Source of the DNA: an uncultured Oribacterium sp.
GTDB taxonomy: Bacteria > Bacillota > Clostridia > Lachnospirales > Lachnospiraceae
Assembly: GCA_900770445.1 (NCBI GenBank)
Contig: CAAGKO010000067.1
Location: 1 to 40,186, forward strand
Length of the DNA: 40,186 nucleotides
Direction of reading: 5' to 3'
The notes under the pieces were generated by a model. It was not told the DNA's origin. It saw only the letters and a list, made by a program, of their open reading frames with translations, and did not search any database. The translations under genes and the position numbers were made by a program. Positions within the stretch are counted from its first letter, which is position 1. Every line of letters begins with the position of its first letter. Below are positions 1-9,500 of the stretch, one piece after another.

Positions 1-548
1 AGATTAAGAAATATCAGACTCTGTGACATTAAGTATGCGGTGTCGAGACTGGCTCAGCTGGTGGTTTGCAGAAGAAAAGCAGAGAAGAGATAAAGTCACT
101 GCTTCAAAAATGGGCGGTTTTGCGTCAAAATCGAGATTTCACTTGGATTTTACTGAGCGAGAGTGACGGGACTTAATGTCATAGACTCGTTAGGAGAGGA
201 AGCTGTGAAAAAGTATAATGGCATACGATTAGGATAAAGCAAATTTGCGAAAAAGCCGATGCCAGCCTTCATCAACATGTTTGCCCTCGTACAATCCATG
301 CAGCATCGGCAAGGCATGAAGATGGTCTTCGGTACCCGCTCGGACGAAAACAGGCGCCGATTTTTTGTTTGCCTGCACGGGGCGGGGCCAATATGCAAAC
401 AGATAAAGGATGTATACTGAGGTGGGCAGGCAAACGAGAAGAGGCGCCCGGTATGGACATCTCTTAAAAATAAATCCAGGTTACAAAATCACCCTGGCTG
501 AACTGTTACATGAACTGTTAAATATCTGTGAAATCAACCAGCGGTTTA
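1..548. other. No recognised gene; left flank before ssrA
   Basis: I see no gene I can name here. A frame open from the window edge stops at 91-93 (30 codons, rich in Arg and Leu) and could be the C-terminal tail of a protein starting outside the window. A second short forward frame, open from 238 with a first ATG at 259, ends at 418-420; it has no ribosome binding site and no family I recognise. smpB, a frequent neighbour of ssrA in Firmicutes, is not visible here. Confidence 0.4.
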
Positions 549-577
549 TTTACAAAGCGGCTTCCATTCGATAGAAT
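549..577 (+). promoter_or_regulatory. Sigma-70-type promoter of ssrA
   Basis: TTTACA (549-554) and TAGAAT (572-577) are separated by 17 bases. A start near 584 would give a 5' leader of about 58 nt ahead of the mature tmRNA, to be removed by 5' processing. The elements are read directly; activity is inferred. Confidence 0.7.
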
Positions 578-641
578 GTGTTTGAAAGCGAGGAGAGCTC
601 TACCGTTTTCCTTCGCACGACGCACTTTGATAAGTGAATAT

Positions 642-984
642 GGGCTAGTACCGGTTTCGACGGGGATGATGCAGCTTTAGAAGCTATCCGAAAGACAGTC
701 GCGTTAAACTTCAAACCTAAATATAAACGCTAACAATAACGAATTAGCATACGCAGCCTAAGTGCTGTGTGGTCAGCCTCGATGCACTCACACATCGAGA
801 ATCTGGCCTCATCTATGTGAGAAACGACGTTAAGAGTTTCTCCTCTTAACGGGCGTATCTAGAGAATACCGGCCATAAAAGGACGTGCACATCCTTTTGT
901 GGTGGGGAATCCTTAAAGTGTACTACGATAGTAGAAGGAGAGGGAATTCATTTTCGGACACGGGTTCGACTCCCGTCTGGTCCA
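642..984 (+). ncRNA. ssrA: Transfer-messenger RNA (tmRNA)
   Basis: tmRNA rescues ribosomes stalled on broken mRNA: it is charged with alanine, bound by SmpB, and encodes a degradation tag. The 5' end GGGCTAG (642-648) pairs over 7 bp, with G-U wobbles, with CTGGTCC (977-983), followed by discriminator A984. The T arm is ACGGG, TTCGACT, CCCGT. The tag frame runs 729-761 and reads ANNNELAYAA then TAA, so the end is the usual hydrophobic proteolysis signal type. This is the one-piece, not permuted, form. The bases after A984 are CTTA, so the 3' CCA is not encoded and must be added by CCA nucleotidyltransferase. Confidence 0.97.
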
Positions 985-1253
985 CTTAATGGTGCATATC
1001 CGAACATTGTCTTTCAGTTCGTCTTTTATGTATCACGTGATTGAAAGCCTTGAAAAGACGTAATTTCTGAGGAATACGTTTTTTTAGGGCTTTTTGTGTG
1101 CAAAAAATAATCCATATATTTCATAGTATATCATGCATAAATTTAAGTTATATCGACGAAAAGCAGCGAAAACTCAAAAACGCTTTCATATTTCTGACCT
1201 TTTTCTGTCGTACTGTGTTAAACTAGATTCTGTTCTTTTTTAAGGGGGTGACG

Positions 1254-1285
1254 AGTGCTGTTTTAATTGCCAAACTACCAGCACT
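1254..1285 (+). promoter_or_regulatory. Leader hairpin upstream of purine permease
   Basis: AGTGCTG (1254-1260) is a perfect inverted repeat of CAGCACT (1279-1285) around an 18-nt loop. It lies about 70 bases before the permease start and is followed by smaller potential hairpins. I could not match it to the purine riboswitch core or another riboswitch I know. The rest of the gene-free stretch 985-1353 is AT-rich with a T run near 1079-1086; I assign nothing firm there. Confidence 0.35.
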
Positions 1286-1353
1286 GGTCAAATGTAACCT
1301 GTGGATGGTGCAGAATCAGCTCTGTGCCGTTTAAAACAAGGAGGCTATTTCGT

Positions 1354-2718
1354 ATGGAAAAGTTTTTCAAGCTGAAAGAAAAAGGTACGGATGTACGTAC
1401 CGAGATGATTGCCGGTATCACGACATTCATGACCATGGCCTATATTCTGGCCGTTAACCCGAGCGTCCTCGGAGCCACTGGCATGGACTCCGGTGCGATC
1501 TTCACAGCGACAGCATTGGCTTCGGCGATCGCGTCGTTCTGCATGGCATTGCTCGCAAATCTTCCGTTTGTACTGTCAGCAGGTATGGGTCTCAATGCTT
1601 ACTTCGCGTACACCGTCGTTCTGGGCATGGGCTACTCCTGGGAGGTTGCGCTGACCGCTGTATTTGCAGAGGGTATCGTCTTCGTCCTTCTGTCACTGAC
1701 GAACGTTCGTGAGGCGATCTTCAACGCGATTCCGCAGACACTGAAGTATGGTGTTTCCGTCGGTATCGGTCTGTTCATCTGCTTCATCGGTCTTCAGAAC
1801 GCCCACATCGCAGTGGATTCTGCCACACTTGTGACCATCTTCAGCTTTTCACAGTCCGTAAAGGCTGGTACCTTTAACTCAGAGGGTATCACCGTACTGC
1901 TGGCACTAATCGGTATCATCATCACCGGCTACCTCGTGATCAAGGGTGTGAAGGGTAACATCCTCATCGGTATCTTCGTGACCTGGATCCTCGGTATCCT
2001 CTGCCAGCTGGCAGGCATCTACGTACCGAATCCGGATGCCGGCTTCTACAGCCTGATCCCGTCCGGTGTCGTTTCCATGCCGGCATCGATCGCACCGACC
2101 CTGTTCAAGTTTGATTTCTCCATCATCGCAGAGCATCCGCTTGACTTCTTCTCGGTACTGTTCGCTTTCCTGTTCGTCGATATCTTCGATACACTCGGAA
2201 CCCTGATCGGCTGCGCTTCCAAGGCAGACATGCTCGATGAGGATGGCAAGCTTCCGGAGATCAAGGGCGCACTGCTCGCAGACTCCATCGGTACCATGGT
2301 AGGTGCCTGCCTCGGTACGTCCACCATCACGACCTTCGTTGAGTCCAGCTCCGGTATCGCAGAGGGTGGCCGTTCCGGTCTCACCGCGATCGTTTCTGGT
2401 CTCTTCTTCCTGCTCGCGCTGTTCTTCTCCCCGATCTTCCTGGCGATCCCGAGCTTCGCGACCGCTCCGGCACTGGTCATCGTCGGATTCCTGATGATCC
2501 AGCAGGTTGTAAAGGTAGAGTGGAATGACCTGCTCGAGGCGATCCCGGCATACATCGCGATCTTCGCGATGCCGTTCCTGTACTCCATCTCCGAGGGTAT
2601 CTCCCTGGGTATCATCTCTTATGTACTGCTTCACGTACTGTCCGGAAAGGGCAAGTCTGTCACACCGCTGATGTATGTACTGGCGATCCTCTTCGTACTG
2701 AAGTACGCTATGCTGTAA
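1354..2718 (+). CDS. NCS2-family purine (adenine/guanine/hypoxanthine) permease, AzgA type
   Basis: This is a proton-coupled nucleobase importer of the cytoplasmic membrane that feeds purine salvage. The protein is 454 residues with about a dozen hydrophobic segments. The N-terminal FFKLKEKGT.VRTE.IAGITTFMTMAY block, then the SAGMGLNAYFAYT stretch and the TFVESSSGIAEGGRSGLT motif are hallmarks of the AzgA/PbuG/PbuO branch of NCS2. I chose ATG 1354 because AAGGAGG (1338-1344) sits 9 bases upstream. An in-frame TTG at 1267 lies inside the leader hairpin loop and has no ribosome binding site. The gene is monocistronic, closed by a strong terminator at 2733. Which purine it prefers cannot be told from sequence alone. 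Confidence 0.93.
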   Translation: MEKFFKLKEKGTDVRTEMIAGITTFMTMAYILAVNPSVLGATGMDSGAIFTATALASAIASFCMALLANLPFVLSAGMGLNAYFAYTVVLGMGYSWEVALTAVFAEGIVFVLLSLTNVREAIFNAIPQTLKYGVSVGIGLFICFIGLQNAHIAVDSATLVTIFSFSQSVKAGTFNSEGITVLLALIGIIITGYLVIKGVKGNILIGIFVTWILGILCQLAGIYVPNPDAGFYSLIPSGVVSMPASIAPTLFKFDFSIIAEHPLDFFSVLFAFLFVDIFDTLGTLIGCASKADMLDEDGKLPEIKGALLADSIGTMVGACLGTSTITTFVESSSGIAEGGRSGLTAIVSGLFFLLALFFSPIFLAIPSFATAPALVIVGFLMIQQVVKVEWNDLLEAIPAYIAIFAMPFLYSISEGISLGIISYVLLHVLSGKGKSVTPLMYVLAILFVLKYAML

Positions 2719-2732
2719 ACCTTCGTTTTACC

Positions 2733-2763
2733 ACCGCCGGGGCGCTTGCCCCGGCGGTTTTTT
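2733..2763 (+). terminator. Rho-independent terminator after purine permease
   Basis: An 11-bp stem ACCGCCGGGGC (2733-2743) / GCCCCGGCGGT (2748-2758) with loop GCTT is followed by a run of T to 2763. Confidence 0.93.
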
Positions 2764-2810
2764 GATGTTATAGTTAATATGAAAAAAACTGAACAAAGGA
2801 GGATAAGTAT

Positions 2811-2918
2811 ATGGACAGTTGTGATAGTGGAAGTCGAAGTACACACGATGATGGATTCGGGCTTGTATACTATGTGAACGCAGAGCACTTAGGCCTCTTT
2901 TGCCGACGTCTTGTGTGA
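2811..2918 (+). CDS. Candidate 35-residue leader ORF upstream of mgtE
   Basis: An ATG at 2811 follows a full AAAGGAGG (2795-2802) at 8-base spacing, as good a translation signal as any in the window. The frame closes with TGA at 2916. The peptide starts MDSCDSGSRSTHDDGFGL and ends in FCRRLV; it has no membrane segment and matches no family I know. It lies between the permease terminator and a terminator-like hairpin (3039-3103) in the mgtE leader. That position suggests a regulatory leader peptide whose translation affects downstream transcription, but this is inference. A chance ORF in a structured RNA leader is the alternative. Confidence 0.4.
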   Translation: MDSCDSGSRSTHDDGFGLVYYVNAEHLGLFCRRLV

Positions 2919-3038
2919 TTCGTACCGAACCGGTCGCTGATCGATGATGTACAGCGTGGTATGCCTTTTTATATCGTGAGGCGGAGCAGCTGTAAACATC
3001 CATTGATTGATGCGCCCTTATATAGGATAGAAGCCTTC

Positions 3039-3103
3039 ATCCATCGCTATGACTGAATTCACAACTTCTGATTGTGCACAGCTTTTGTGACGATGGATTT
3101 TTT
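3039..3103 (+). terminator. Terminator-like hairpin (possible attenuator) in the mgtE leader
   Basis: ATCCATCG (3039-3046) pairs with CGATGGAT (3091-3098) and runs straight into TTTTT (to 3103). An inner TCACAA/TTGTGA pairing can close part of the long loop. It stands only 36 bases before the mgtE start, so it would block mgtE rather than end an upstream gene. CGATGATG around 2941 could pair with part of the 5' arm as an antiterminator. I could not find the M-box core. Confidence 0.5.
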
Positions 3104-3138
3104 GTGCCCTTTTTTCGGGGGAGAAAGGAGGCTTCATC

Positions 3139-4533
3139 ATGATGAAGGAAGTTTTAAAGGAACCTGTATTTACCGAGGAGATCGTAAACATCGTACGCTC
3201 ATCGCACTCCCTGGATGAGATGCGCGAGGAGCTCCGCGGCTACCATGAGAACGATATCGCGCAGAGCTTCGAACTCCTGAACCGCGCGGAGCGGAATCTG
3301 CTTTATACGGCGCTTGACGCGGAGTGGCTCGCAGAGGTGATCTCCTATCTGGATAATCCGTCCGAGTACATCGAGGAGATCGGGATCGTGAAGCTCGCGG
3401 AGATCATCAACGAGATGGACGCGGATGATGCAATCGATCTCTGGGAGGACATCGACGAGAGCGTGCGTGTCAAGCTTCGTCCGATGATCGACGACGAGAC
3501 GAAGACCGAAATCCGCCTCATCCATTCCTACGACGACGATGAGATCGGAAGTCTCATCACGACGAACTATATCCGCATCCGCCGGAATCTCACGATCCGC
3601 CAGGCGATGCACGAGCTCATCCAGCAGGCCGGTGATAATGACAATATTTCCACCATCTATGTGGTGGATGACCGCAAGCGTTTCTGCGGCGCCATCAGTC
3701 TGAAGGACCTCATCATTGCCCGTGACAACGTGCCGCTCGAGTCCATCATCAGTGATTCCTATCCGTACCTGATGGACCACGAAAAGATCTCGGAGAGCAT
3801 CGAGAAGATCAAGGACTACGCGGAGGATTCCCTCCCGGTACTGAACCAGGATCATCGGATCATCGGTATCATCACGGCGCAGGATGTCACTGAGGCGGTC
3901 GACGACGAGATCAGTGAGGACTACGCAAAGCTGGCAGGTCTCTCCTCCGAAGAGGATCTGAACGAGACCACGCAGGAGAGTGTGAAGAAGCGTCTGCCAT
4001 GGCTCGTCATCCTGCTCTTTCTCGGCATGGTGGTGTCGTCGGTGGTCGGTGCCTTCGAGGGCGTCGTGGCGATCCTCCCGATCGTCATCTGCTTCCAGTC
4101 GCTGATCCTCGACATGGCCGGTAACGTCGGTACCCAGTCACTCGCGGTGACGATCCGTGTGCTCATGGACGAGAACCTCGATGCGAAGGATAAGTGGCAC
4201 CTGATCGCGAAGGAAATGAAGGTCGGCTTCTGCAACGGCACCCTGCTCGGTGTGCTGTCGGTGATCTGTCTCGGCGTGTACATCGCGCTGTTTAAGGGCT
4301 ATACCTTCGGAAGGGCAATGCTGATCTCCGGATGCGTAGGCATCTCCCTGCTGGTGGCGATCGTCATCTCGAGCCTGGTCGGCACCCTGGTCCCGATGTT
4401 CTTCCATAAGGTGAAGGTGGACCCGGCAGTGGCGTCCGGTCCGCTCATCACGACGGTAAACGACCTCGTGGCGGTTGTGACATACTATGGTCTCGCATGG
4501 CTGATTCTCATCGAGATGTTGCATATTGTATAA
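3139..4533 (+). CDS. mgtE: Magnesium channel/transporter MgtE
   Basis: MgtE is a homodimeric, Mg2+-gated inner membrane channel for Mg2+ uptake. The 464-residue length fits the family. Order: helical MgtE N domain (about 15-130), two CBS domains (about 135-255) that sense cytosolic Mg2+, then five membrane helices (about 283-464). The pore region carries the family block around MAGNVGTQSLAVTIR, and the last helices contain DPAVASGPLITTVNDL. AAAGGAGG (3124-3131) is 7 bases before ATG 3139; ATG 3142 directly follows and is an equal alternative. Regulation is probably in the leader, where a short ORF and a terminator-like hairpin lie. There is no clear terminator before the guaA promoter. Confidence 0.96.
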   Translation: MMKEVLKEPVFTEEIVNIVRSSHSLDEMREELRGYHENDIAQSFELLNRAERNLLYTALDAEWLAEVISYLDNPSEYIEEIGIVKLAEIINEMDADDAIDLWEDIDESVRVKLRPMIDDETKTEIRLIHSYDDDEIGSLITTNYIRIRRNLTIRQAMHELIQQAGDNDNISTIYVVDDRKRFCGAISLKDLIIARDNVPLESIISDSYPYLMDHEKISESIEKIKDYAEDSLPVLNQDHRIIGIITAQDVTEAVDDEISEDYAKLAGLSSEEDLNETTQESVKKRLPWLVILLFLGMVVSSVVGAFEGVVAILPIVICFQSLILDMAGNVGTQSLAVTIRVLMDENLDAKDKWHLIAKEMKVGFCNGTLLGVLSVICLGVYIALFKGYTFGRAMLISGCVGISLLVAIVISSLVGTLVPMFFHKVKVDPAVASGPLITTVNDLVAVVTYYGLAWLILIEMLHIV

Positions 4534-4548
4534 ATTGGAATTCGTATC

Positions 4549-4577
4549 TTGCGCATGAAAGGAGCGTCGCATATAAT
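4549..4577 (+). promoter_or_regulatory. Sigma-70-type promoter of guaA
   Basis: TTGCGC (4549-4554) and a perfect TATAAT (4572-4577) with a 17-base spacer lie just after the mgtE stop. The leader to guaA would be about 63 nt and shows no riboswitch I recognise. Confidence 0.75.
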
Positions 4578-4646
4578 ATTTTAATGACAAAAATCTTCCA
4601 TTTTATATCATTTAAATAGAAGAATGTATGCTAGCAAAGGAGCGTT

Positions 4647-6188
4647 ATGGCAAAAGAACTCGTCGTCGTACTGGACTTCGGTGGACAGTACAACCAGCTA
4701 ATCGCAAGACGAATTCGTGATCTCGGTGTCTATGCCGAGGTGCATCCGTCTTCCATGGGCCTCGATCAGTTGAAGGCTCTGAACCCGAAGGGAATCATCT
4801 TTACCGGCGGACCGCAGTCCGTGTATAAGGAAGAGTCCCAGCATATCGACCCGGCCATCTTCTCGATGGGTATCCCGATCCTCGGCATCTGCTATGGTGC
4901 ACAGCTGATCGCGTATGAGCTCGGTGGCGTCGTAAAGACCGCACCGGTTTCCGAGTATGGACACACGAAGGTGCTCGTCGATCGTCAGGATTCCGTACTG
5001 CAGGGCATCTCCGATGAGACCACGATGTGGATGTCCCACACCGATTACATCGCAGAGGTACCGGAGGGCTTCCATATCATCGCCCATACGGCAGACTGTC
5101 CGGTGGCCGGCATGGAAGATCCGGCACGTCAGATCTACGCCGTACAGTTCCACCCGGAGGTTCAGCACTCCGTCGAGGGACACAAGCTCTTCCATAACTT
5201 CCTCTATAATGTCTGCAAGTGCGCAGGCGACTGGAAGATGGAGACCTTCGTACAGGATAAGATCCAGGAGATCCGCGAGACCGTAAAGGATGGTAAGGTA
5301 CTGCTCGCACTGAGCGGCGGTGTCGATTCTTCTGTAGCCGCAACCCTGATGGCGAAGGCCATCGGCAAGCAGCTGACCTGTGTGTTCGTTGACCACGGCC
5401 TCCTTCGTAAGAACGAAGGCGATGAGGTCGAGTCCATCTTCGGACCGAACGGTCAGTATGACCTCAATTTCATCCGTGTGAACGCCGGACCGGAGTACTT
5501 CGAGAAGCTCGCCGGTGTGACGGAACCGGAGCAGAAGCGGAAGATCATCGGTGAGCAGTTCATCCGTGTCTTCGAGCGTGAGGCGAAGAAGATCGGTGCC
5601 GTCGATTTCCTCTGCCAGGGCACCATCTATCCGGACGTCGTAGAGTCCGGCCTCGGCAAGGGCGCCGTGATCAAGTCGCATCACAATGTCGGCGGCCTGC
5701 CAAAGGATGTCGAGTTCAAGGAGATCATCGAGCCGCTGCGCCTCCTCTTCAAGGATGAGGTTCGTCGTGTCGGCCTCGAGCTCGGACTGCCGGAGTATCT
5801 CGTATACCGTCAGCCGTTCCCGGGCCCAGGTCTCGGCGTACGTATCATCGGTGAGGTAACCCCGGAGAAGGTACGCATCGTACAGGATGCCGACGCCATC
5901 TATCGTGAGGAGATCGCGAAGGCCGGTCTCGATCGTCAGATCAACCAGTACTTCGCAGCGCTCACGAACGTCCGCTCTGTCGGCGTCATGGGTGACTTCC
6001 GTACCTACGACTATGCCGTCGTACTGCGTGCCGTCGAAACCGACGATTTCATGACCGCGGAAGTGACGAACATCCCGTTCGAAGTACTCCAGAAGTGCAT
6101 GAACCGCATCATCAACGAAGTGAAGGGCGTAAACCGCGTATTCTACGATCTTACGAGCAAACCGCCTGGAACCATCGAACTCGAATAA
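4647..6188 (+). CDS. guaA: GMP synthase (glutamine-hydrolysing)
   Basis: GuaA converts XMP, glutamine and ATP to GMP, the last step of guanine nucleotide synthesis in the cytosol. The 513-residue protein has the full architecture. The class I glutamine amidotransferase domain (about 1-195) has nucleophile Cys82 in GICYGAQ and His169/Glu171 in FHPEV. The ATP pyrophosphatase domain follows, with its PP-loop SGGVDSS at 223-229. The C-terminal XMP-binding/dimerisation domain includes RQPFPGPGLGVRIIGE. The end reads KPPGTIELE; most homologues I know have Trp at the Leu position, a small oddity that should not inactivate it. AAAGGAG is at 4636-4642, 4 bases before ATG 4647. It has its own promoter and terminator. 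Confidence 0.98.
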   Translation: MAKELVVVLDFGGQYNQLIARRIRDLGVYAEVHPSSMGLDQLKALNPKGIIFTGGPQSVYKEESQHIDPAIFSMGIPILGICYGAQLIAYELGGVVKTAPVSEYGHTKVLVDRQDSVLQGISDETTMWMSHTDYIAEVPEGFHIIAHTADCPVAGMEDPARQIYAVQFHPEVQHSVEGHKLFHNFLYNVCKCAGDWKMETFVQDKIQEIRETVKDGKVLLALSGGVDSSVAATLMAKAIGKQLTCVFVDHGLLRKNEGDEVESIFGPNGQYDLNFIRVNAGPEYFEKLAGVTEPEQKRKIIGEQFIRVFEREAKKIGAVDFLCQGTIYPDVVESGLGKGAVIKSHHNVGGLPKDVEFKEIIEPLRLLFKDEVRRVGLELGLPEYLVYRQPFPGPGLGVRIIGEVTPEKVRIVQDADAIYREEIAKAGLDRQINQYFAALTNVRSVGVMGDFRTYDYAVVLRAVETDDFMTAEVTNIPFEVLQKCMNRIINEVKGVNRVFYDLTSKPPGTIELE

Positions 6189-6194
6189 TTTCTC

Positions 6195-6241
6195 AGAGGC
6201 TGAAACCCACGGATTTTCGCGGGTTTCAGCCTCTTTTTTTT
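6195..6241 (+). terminator. Rho-independent terminator after guaA
   Basis: AGAGGCTGAAACCC (6195-6208) pairs perfectly with GGGTTTCAGCCTCT (6221-6234) over a 12-base loop, then a run of T to 6241. Confidence 0.95.
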
Positions 6242-6392
6242 GTTTGGCGGGAAGCTCATAACAGCCGGATCATCCGCTACGACGCCAACATCATGAAGGG
6301 CGGCTTCGGACGGTGAACGTACTGCGTAGCAGATGCACATAAAAAATCAAGGACGATATTTAAAACAACAATACGCAAATTATTAAATATTT

Positions 6393-6421
6393 ATGACAAA
6401 TGGAGAAAATAGATATAAAAT
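6393..6421 (+). promoter_or_regulatory. Possible promoter of pilus locus 1
   Basis: ATGACA (6393-6398), a 17-base spacer and TAAAAT (6416-6421) lie in the AT-rich part of the gene-free stretch 6242-6581, giving a leader of about 150 nt. The leader end (from GATACAGTTTGG near 6534 to the GGAGGAGCA before the start codon) is shared with the pilus locus 2 leader. I see no gene in 6242-6581; a short frame ending at 6314-6316 is unsupported. Confidence 0.4.
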
Positions 6422-6581
6422 TTAAGGCGTTTAGTAGTTACGAAGTACCAACGTACGAGAAACGTCGATCCGGCAGAGATGCGTATCCATCGATTCTGAA
6501 GAGGTGTTGGTCAGCGTTGATACTGTAAAGAATAGATACAGTTTGGGTAGTAGAATGCACAGTGTGTGGTTTGGAGGAGCA

Positions 6582-9500
6582 ATGAGAAGAAAGCCAGGCA
6601 GAAGAATGAAAGATATGGCCAAGAGAGGTATGGTTGGCTTACTTACAGTCAGCATGTGCCTGTCTCATGTGCAGGGAATCGCTTTCGCAGACAATCGCGT
6701 CGAAGTAGGCGAAGTTGAGGTCGACGGCCAGAAGATCACGTTAAGTCTCCGTGGCGACAGCATCATGGATGCTGCGAAGACCGCGTTTGAAGACGCGCAT
6801 CTTTATGAGAACGATTACCTCGGTGTCAGCAGGGATGCGAAGACACAGGCGGCGTATCGTGCACTCACCGACGGCACCAATCCGCTCTACGAGATGAACC
6901 TTTTCTCTGAGGAAGAGATGCAGGCACTCGAGGACGCAGGTGTGGAGGTGAAGGCGCTGATTCAGATGGATCAGGAGCAGGCCGAAGCCGAGGGTAATCT
7001 GAAGCCGGCCACCGAAAGCAACGCACTGCGTGCAACCGAAGAAGAGAATACACAGCTTGTCGTATTTGATCCGAAGAAGGAAGGCAAGAAAGATCTGCTT
7101 CTTTATAAGCAGGATTCCCTCTTCGCAAACTTCTACGATCAGTTCTCGAATCAGCTGATGAACCAGACCACGACGGAAATCACCGCAGCGGATCCGGCGA
7201 GCTATGAAATCAACGGCGATGAAAAGGTAACGTTCATCCTCATCAACCATGCCGATGACAGCAGAGTCCTCAACCTGAAGCTGAACGACGCGACCCTCGA
7301 GAAGGGCATCAAGCTTCCGAAGGCAGAGACGGTCATCACGGGCGTGATGCACACACTGGATGAGAAGGGCATCGACGACACGACCGAGCCGGCAAACCCG
7401 AGCGTTGTGCCGACACAGGAAGCAACGACAGCAGATTCCACGACAGCGGATGCCAATGCTTCTACCGAGGCATCGACGGAAGCAGCCTCTACGACGGATG
7501 CTGCCGAGGCCAATGCTGGGACGCAGCTCCCAGCGGAGAGTGAGACCACCGCAGCAGCGACCGAGACCCTCCCGCAGGAAGGACAGATCGAGTCCGAGAA
7601 CATAAAGAGCGAGGCCACAGAGGCAGCGCCTGAACATAAGACCCTCGCAGAGACCGTGAAGGAAGCCCTCGCGCAGGCGGTGGAGACCGTGAAGGAAACC
7701 ATCACCGCTGTGGAGGAGACTTTCGGCGTCATCCATTCCGAAGCCGCTGAAAACGAGGGATTCGCAACAGAAAGTGAGCTGGAGAAGGAAACCACTGCTG
7801 CAGCCGCTGAAGAAAAGAAAGAAACCGCAAAGACCGAGATGGACACCGCACTCGAGAACGAGCGCAAGGACCTTCTGAAGAACACGAAGGCATCCGAGCT
7901 GGTAGACAGCTCTGTTGCAAGCGCGAAGGTTCTCCAGTACACACTCGATGACCTCAGCAAGGCCTACTGGTCTGCAGAGATCGAGGGCGAGTACGAGGTC
8001 AATGTCTTCGCCGAGAAGACAGCGTTCGATGCGGATGATCACGTCAAGCTTCAGTTAAAGAAGCTCGACAAGCCGGAAGAGGCAGAAGACGGCACACTGG
8101 CTACCACGGATGACACCCTCTCGAAGGAGCAGGTAGACGCCCTTAAGGCCGACGGATCCTATGAGAACTCCCAGTCCATCGACATCCGCTTCGTCGATGA
8201 GGACGGCAAGGAAGTTGAGCCGAAGACCCCGGTCAAGGTAAAGATCAAGGTCTACAAGGATGCACTTCCGGAAGACGCGGACATCAGCACCATGACCATC
8301 AAGCACCTCGATGAAAGCACAGGAAGCGTACAGGCAGCCACCGTTGCAAGCTACGGCGATGCCGCAAACGGCACCATCAAGGCCGTCGACGAGCAGGGCA
8401 AGAAGGTAGAACTGAAGAGCGTAGATGCCGACACGACAGAAGCAGCCGACGAAGAAGTCGAAGCTGCATCCGTAGCCGCAAGCACAACCAAGGAAGTACT
8501 TCCAGAAGAAGCCGTAGGCGTGGAGAGCACATTTACAGTGAAGAGCTTCTCGGGATTTACTATTATCTTCGGAAATAATAAGGCTGACGTCAAATTTGTT
8601 TGCGTTCATGACAATGGCTACGTTGAGAACATTGTACCTAATGCAACATTAGATGATGTCACGTCTTCAGGCTCTGACAGTGAGATTACGGAATTTGATT
8701 TCAGCAAATATGCGGCTGGTTATAGAGGGAATAGGGCCTTTACATTTGAAAATGTGAAATTAGTACACAACAAAGGTGAGTATAATGAAACTGGTATCAC
8801 TATTAATAACATCCTTAAAAAGGTAAAGGACGCGAAAGATAATGATGCTTGGCAGTATACGTCGAAATCGAAAGATGGCAGTGAGAATGAGGGACTTGTT
8901 CAGGATAACGATATAATTTATGTGGTTTATACTTCTGGAGCTCAGCTCACGGAAGTAAATACTGTATCGAATAAAGATCTAGGGCTTCATCTGTACATGA
9001 CCGATTTTAACAGCACCGAAAGGGATCCTATGTGTAGATTCCAGGGTGGAGAATATTATGAGCGAAGCGGCGGACTGAATCAAGGAATTTATTCTTCGAT
9101 TATCCCGGAGGATAGTGAATTCCCTAAGTTGACTGAGAAGGCACATACAGTAGATGGGTACAATGGAAATGGAACTGCTAAACCAGGCGGTTCATTGGAA
9201 GGCAGATCCATTAGCCAGTGGTGTGGAAAACAGACAGATAGCGCTGGAGAAGTAACGAATGAAGTTGATCATTTGTTTTTAAAATCACGATACGATGAAG
9301 ATGGTTACTTCTATTATAATAGCGCAGATAATTTCGCAACTCTGAAGGATCAGAATACAGGTAACATTACCGATACATTTAAAGTATACAATCAGTTAGG
9401 AACACCGGATAGCAGTAACAACTTCTTTTATCAGCGTGGAAATTTCATGCCGTATAATAGATTGGATACAGGTTCGATAAGGAATAGGAATCTGTACGAT

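Noticed and set aside
1201..1353. Classical purine riboswitch before the permease
   Set aside because: The conserved three-way junction sequence is not present.
1906..2634. Long minus-strand ORF inside the purine permease
   Set aside because: Highly charged, Asp/Arg/Glu-rich translation without ribosome binding site; a shadow of the GC-rich codon pattern of the real gene.
2763..3138. M-box (ykoK) Mg2+ riboswitch before mgtE
   Set aside because: I could not find the conserved GTTAGGTGAGGCTCCT and TGCTAAAGCC core segments.
6242..6316. Short forward frame ending in NSRIIRYDANIMKGGFGR
   Set aside because: Follows the guaA terminator, has no start signal, and I cannot tie it to a family; chance ORF or unrecognised remnant.
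6741..8042. 433-codon minus-strand ORF inside the tip adhesin
   Set aside because: Leu/Cys/Gly/Arg-rich composition with no domain; the forward frame is clearly coding and shared with the paralogue.
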